This document shows, one piece after another, positions 59,969-64,000 of a DNA stretch of 64,000 nucleotides (within the stretch, counting starts at the first letter, position 1; every line of letters starts with the position of its first letter). The notes under the pieces are model-generated. The model searched no databases. It was not told where the DNA came from and saw nothing but the letters and a program-made list of their open reading frames with translations. This DNA comes from Polytrichum commune. Taxonomy: Eukaryota; Streptophyta; Polytrichopsida; Polytrichales; Polytrichaceae. A program made the translations under genes and the position numbers. Where the stretch lies: the NCBI GenBank assembly GCA_950295325.1, contig OX485809.1, forward strand, positions 29,094,144 through 29,158,143. The letters run 5' to 3'.

Positions 59969-62900
59969 TTATTGAGTTTTTCTTGTATCGTCACCCACCA
60001 CAGCCTCACTCTTCTTTGCCAATGAAGTCGTTCGTATAGTTGCGTCATCTTTTATGAAGCTCCACCACAAGTAGGTAATAGGAAGAGTGGCGGCATGCCA
60101 TATAGAATGAGCATCAAAAATTCCCCACACAGGTGGAAAATCAAATATTTCCAAGAGCATTGCCAAAGCGGTCGCCAAAATTACAGTCCACAGTTTGTAA
60201 CGAGCTGGGTGTTTGGTAACCAAGCCCCACACAGCCCATATGATGAGCTGAAGAACGCCAATAACCACGCAGACGATCATATTCAGCCCTGTTTTCAACA
60301 ACATGAATTTATTAGACTTTGAAGAACTTGAGTTGGGCTGCTAATATCTTCCTGCAATCAAAAGACACCTTCCAAGATGGTTTTTTAACAATTACTCCAA
60401 ATTACAGTGAATACTCCTATTAGTGTGGGTGGAAAATTAACATGGGCCACTCTAATTGTCTAGTCAGGGTGGAAATAACGTGGTCTTCCTCTCAGCCTTC
60501 CTTGAGATTTCAAACCAATACCTTACATAAAATAAAGTAGTCACCTTACATCAAAGTAGCATAAACTAAAATATTCACCCACATCAATTTCCTAGAGAAA
60601 CAATTAATGTGTCCCACAATAATTTTCAATTAGAGATTTGACATGGGTTGAAAATTAATGTGGGCTCTAAGAATATTACTGTGGCCCACAACTGATAGGA
60701 GTACTTAGTGTAGCTTCAAGAAACAACATGTTTAACCCCTAAATGCTTTTAGCATGTTCATATTAGCTATGAATTTGCTCTTTACATTGGATGACATGAA
60801 ATCCACTATACTCATTTCATATTAATTTGTATGCATGTCAAAAAGAATAGCCTTGCAAGGCAACAAGCTATCACAATCTACACTCGTGTTGTACAATACA
60901 AAAGACCGTATGTATGAGAGGTCCAAATTGGGTTCCAAAGCCCTTTAAGGGTTAAAGGATGGGGTGTGTGTTTATACAAGATATGTGACGATTTCTGTGA
61001 ATGCCCTACAATATTGAATCCATATATAGCACAACCTATGCAAAAAAGGTAGAGAAAATAAAGTCAAATGTGACAACAGTGATTAGATACACCTTGGTAT
61101 ACATTTTGAGTCTAGGTCATTAAGGGCCAAGTTCCATGTGCCGGTCCCGGTCCGTTTTTTTGAAAATAAATGGGTGGGCCGGTGAAAAGAGGGTGGTGCC
61201 ATGTGCCCATCCTTCTCACCCAAGGACCGGTACCCCCCATGGATGGGTGTCCCACATTTTGTGTTGTGCAAGAACGGGTGCCAAAGGACCGGCGGTCCTA
61301 ACGGTAACATGAAGGACATGTGCCGGTTAGAAAGCTCCGGTGACCGGATCTGCCGGTCACCTAGGGTACACCCTTGGATACTAAAGGCCACTTTGTTCTT
61401 CTAATCCCTTCTTTTGAGGAGTACTCCTAGGGAACCGTGTATTTTATGATGTTTTTAGAATCTAGATGACCTTCATTGCCGGTGACCTTCATAAAGTGTC
61501 ATGTCTTATCACTCACCAAATTTAGTTAGAAAGTAGGAAATCGGAAAAAACCGGCACCCCACATAGAAGTACCCCTCCATAAAATGGGTGACATCACCCA
61601 TTTTTTGGATGATGTCACCGGTTTCTCACCCATCTAAAAAACGGACCGGGACCGGCACATGGAACTTGGCCCTAATACAAGCTCAAATCTCCCTGAATAA
61701 TCATTCAACATCTATGTATGGTCCAATTGGAATAATACATTAGATAACTGGACTAATTTTAGATATTGACAATTTTAGCTTAAAATGTCAAGAAGTGATC
61801 TTAAATCCTTCTGCATGACACCTGGGGGGCCAGAATGCACCTATCGGACCTTTAAGGGTTGAATAGCTCAAATTTCAAATCTGAGACTATGCGAGGTGCC
61901 TAACATCAAGACTAGTTGAAACTCTGAATAGCAATTACTTACCGTAGTCAAACTTGTACAGATTGAGGTACAAAACATGAGTTGTGACAAATGCAATTAT
62001 CGGAGCCGCCACCATCACCCGGGCAGCTTCAATCCGCAAGCTCCCCGTGCGGATGATGGCAAGAATCAAAGAGTAACCCAGCAAAGCAACAGCTGATGAA
62101 TAATCCAGGCTTTCTGTGAATTTTACATCTCTGCATTGGATAAGCAAACACGTTGACTGAGAAATGAGAAAGCATTAGATGAGGAATGTCCTTGAACTTC
62201 TTTTCTCATCCCACAAAGTCCTACATTAGAAGCCCTTTGAATTTTAGACATGGTAGCACATATTAAAAAAATAAAAATAGAAACTGCATTTTATAATTTG
62301 AAAATAAACCTCGGACCAAGTTCAGAAAGGGTCGAGAGAATTTTTGTTACAATGATGATCATGCTGGGACATGTCATGAAAAACTTGCAGACCTCAAGAA
62401 ACTCTTCATGATTTAGTTTAGGTAGATGTGCCTAAATCCAACATACCAATAATATGGACATCTATATTTGAGTGGTATATGGTTAGGTGTGGATGTAACA
62501 ATGGACATGAAAAAAGACATGTAATTGAACAAGATTGGACTACATGCTCAAAATATGCTAACCATTCTAGGCTCAATAATCAACATGATTGGAGGGGCCT
62601 ATATAACCACTTGATGATCAAGGGATCTTTCACATTGATAATGTGTAATATATTCATATGATCTCCAAAATCCATAGGGCAATTGGCTATGGCCATGATT
62701 TGGATTTGCTATTCATCTCACACTAATTGCGTGTTTCATATCCTATGAGAAGTGGATGCAGAGAGAAAAGTATCCAAATAACACACTAATCCTCTAACTC
62801 AACATGAGTTTTGGTCAGAAGTTGGTTGTTTTGCATACAACACCTTCCATGTTCAATAAGTTTGCATGCTTGGAGGTAGAGTGGAGGTTTGAACAAAGAA

Positions 62901-63372
62901 CATTCTATATAGGTTCATCATGGGCCAAACCTATTGTGGCATGCCAAAAAGGTATTAAAATGAATTTGGCCCTTGATGAACTAAAATAGATTGTCATTCG
63001 TTCAAATTTCAAACACTAGCTCCAATAATGAACCACAAGTGGAAATAAATCATTGATATTGCATGCAAAACAACCAATTAAAAATCCTGTCAAAAAGTCC
63101 CATTGAGTTCAAGGATGACACTAATCTTTATAAGACCCTTTGAAAAGAAGATGCCTATAAAAAACAATACACACACACCTTGAGTGAAAAACTGAGCTCC
63201 AAATCCAGCTGTTCATTGAAAGAAGCCCAAACATAGTCCAAAGTCCTACATACTCATAGTAGGGGCCCTTAGGGCGCAAAGGAAGCTTGTAATACAACAG
63301 CACCAAAAATGAGGAGAGCCCTTGAAAGTGAACAAGCAGATTCAATATAGAGAAACCTACAGAAGCTGGCTC
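59969..63372 (-). CDS. PGAP3: PGAP3/PER1-like GPI-anchor lipid remodelling protein (C-terminal exons)
   Basis: Minus strand, three exons in view: 63372-63179, 62129-61943, 60288-59969 (stop at 59969-59971). The phases fit (Arg and Gly codons are split) and the borders are GT-AG. The gene continues upstream past the window; I see no further exon in 63373-64000. Exons encode EPASVGFSILNLLVHF, KLPLRPKGPYYEYVGLW, SWIWSSVFHSRDV, SLDYSSAVALLGYSLILA, RVMVAAPIIAFVTTHVLYL, MLLEIFDFPPVWGIFDAHSIWH and LPITYLWWSFIKDDA. These are hallmark segments of PER1/PGAP3, a multi-pass membrane protein of the CREST hydrolase superfamily needed to remove the sn-2 acyl chain of GPI anchors in the secretory pathway. 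The conserved Ser, Asp and His residues (SSVFHSRD, DAHSIWH) are present. Introns carry several MITEs. Confidence 0.93.
60414..60701. mobile_element. Stowaway-like MITE in a PGAP3 intron
   Basis: 288 bp flanked by TA (60412-60413, 60702-60703). Ends ctcctattagtgtggg and cccacaactgataggag are inverse. TA flank plus CTCC-type ends suggest Stowaway (mariner). Confidence 0.65.
61124..61672. mobile_element. Harbinger-like MITE in a PGAP3 intron
   Basis: 549 bp flanked by TAA (61121-61123, 61673-61675). The terminal inverted repeats are perfect for about 37 bp, starting gggccaagttccatgtgccg, and are GC-rich, unlike the surroundings. No ORF. The intact arms suggest recent insertion. Confidence 0.85.
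62824..63075. mobile_element. Foldback MITE, copy A
   Basis: About 252 bp with inverse ends ggttgttttgcat and atgcaaaacaacc, plus inner inverse parts (ggaggtagagtggaggtttgaa versus ttcaaacactagctcc). A second copy lies at 63598. Both sit in PGAP3 non-exon sequence. Confidence 0.7.
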
Positions 63373-63597
63373 CTGCACATAAAGGGGAAAAAAAAAAATC
63401 ACATTCACAAGAACATGGTCAGATGAAGGCTTTCTTAAAGAAAGCCTATCTCAATAATTTTCGAAAACACTAAACCAGTGATTAATCTCTCTCCAAACTG
63501 CTCCATATGACAAGTTCCCGTTAAAACGTAACAACCTTTAATGTCTCTTACCTAGTAGAGTTATCATTTGATTCAAAGAGACTTTTTGTCAGGAGTT

Positions 63598-63854
63598 CGT
63601 TGTTTTGCATACAACACCTTCCATGTTTAGTAAGTTTTCAGTCCATTCTTGGAGGTAGTGTGGAGGTCTACACAGAGAATATTCTATATTGGTTCATTGA
63701 GGATCAAACTCATTTTGGCATGCCAGGAGGTGGGAAGATGAGTTTGGCCCTCAATGAACCAAAATAGGTTGCTCTTCATTCAAACTCAAACACTACCTCC
63801 ACACATGCACCACAAGTGGAAAGACATTAATGGTATTCTATGCAAAACAAAAAC
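63598..63854. mobile_element. Foldback MITE, copy B
   Basis: Homologous to copy A over its whole length (gcatacaacaccttccatgtt, ggaggtagtgtggaggt, accacaagtgga); the right end reads tatgcaaaacaaa. The similarity extends ~40-50 bp past the right end (caaagtcccattga), so the true unit may be larger than called. Confidence 0.65.
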
Positions 63855-64000
63855 CATTAGAAAACCATAGGGGATGAACCCCCAAAACAAAGTCCCATTG
63901 AATTCAAGGCTATCTTTAATACTTCAAAACTTCAACACGTGATACAGCAACACATTTGACTTGTTACAATGAAATATATCCTATAATGGGCCAGCCACCA
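63855..64000. other. Window end, no exon seen
   Basis: AT-rich sequence, presumably PGAP3 intron. The N-terminal PGAP3 exons must lie beyond the window. Confidence 0.4.

Overview
This is nuclear DNA of a land plant. It carries five intron-containing, plant-type genes with GT-AG introns, separated by AT-rich intergenic DNA full of small inverted-repeat transposons. The pentatricopeptide (PPR) protein is specific to the plant lineage, and the derlin and dipeptidyl-peptidase sequences are plant-like. The composition, the moderate intron sizes and the very unusual non-LTR retrotransposon suggest a plant outside the flowering plants (moss, lycophyte or fern grade). That placement is an inference.

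Layout: (a) 1-2466, minus strand: the 5' part of an EMB1006-type chloroplast PPR gene, cut by the window edge. (b) 4364-16960, plus strand: one 12.6-kb non-LTR retrotransposon with perfect 13-bp target-site duplications. It has an ORF1 (RRM-like plus coiled coil) and a very long, broken ORF2. (c) 18379-21544, plus: a six-exon derlin (ER-associated degradation). (d) about 21.5-33.3 kb: intergenic, with a tRNA-derived SINE whose 3' tail matches the retrotransposon, and mariner-like MITEs. (e) 33597-37597, plus: a five-exon DPP8/9-like serine peptidase. (f) 37.6-44.0 kb: intergenic, with Harbinger-like and mariner-like MITEs and a 209-bp tandem duplication. (g) 44008-56520, plus: a gene of about 20 exons for a Codanin-1 homologue, keeping a short motif that in animals binds the histone chaperone ASF1. 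(h) 59969-63372, minus: the C-terminal exons of a PGAP3/PER1 GPI-anchor remodelling enzyme, with several MITEs in its introns.

The main discovery candidate is the retrotransposon. Joining its frames on paper, ORF2 encodes in order: a leader ending in a perfect 2A ribosome-skipping motif, an APE-type endonuclease, a reverse transcriptase, a Cys-rich segment, a domain resembling the PCIF1 class of adenine-N6 methyltransferases, an RNase H, a CCHC finger, and an R2-type restriction-like endonuclease domain. Dual endonucleases are known from the algal Dualen/RandI elements. I know of no description of the combination with a 2A peptide and a methyltransferase-like domain. Two of the breaks are single-base expansions of C runs, so this copy, or its active relatives, may be young. 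The SINE at 24897-25271 appears to be a non-autonomous partner using the same 3' tail.

The five host genes have unrelated roles (organelle RNA, ER quality control, peptide trimming, histone supply, GPI anchors) and do not form a cluster. All calls are read by eye; exon borders come from splice consensus, frame continuity and recalled family similarity, not from transcripts.
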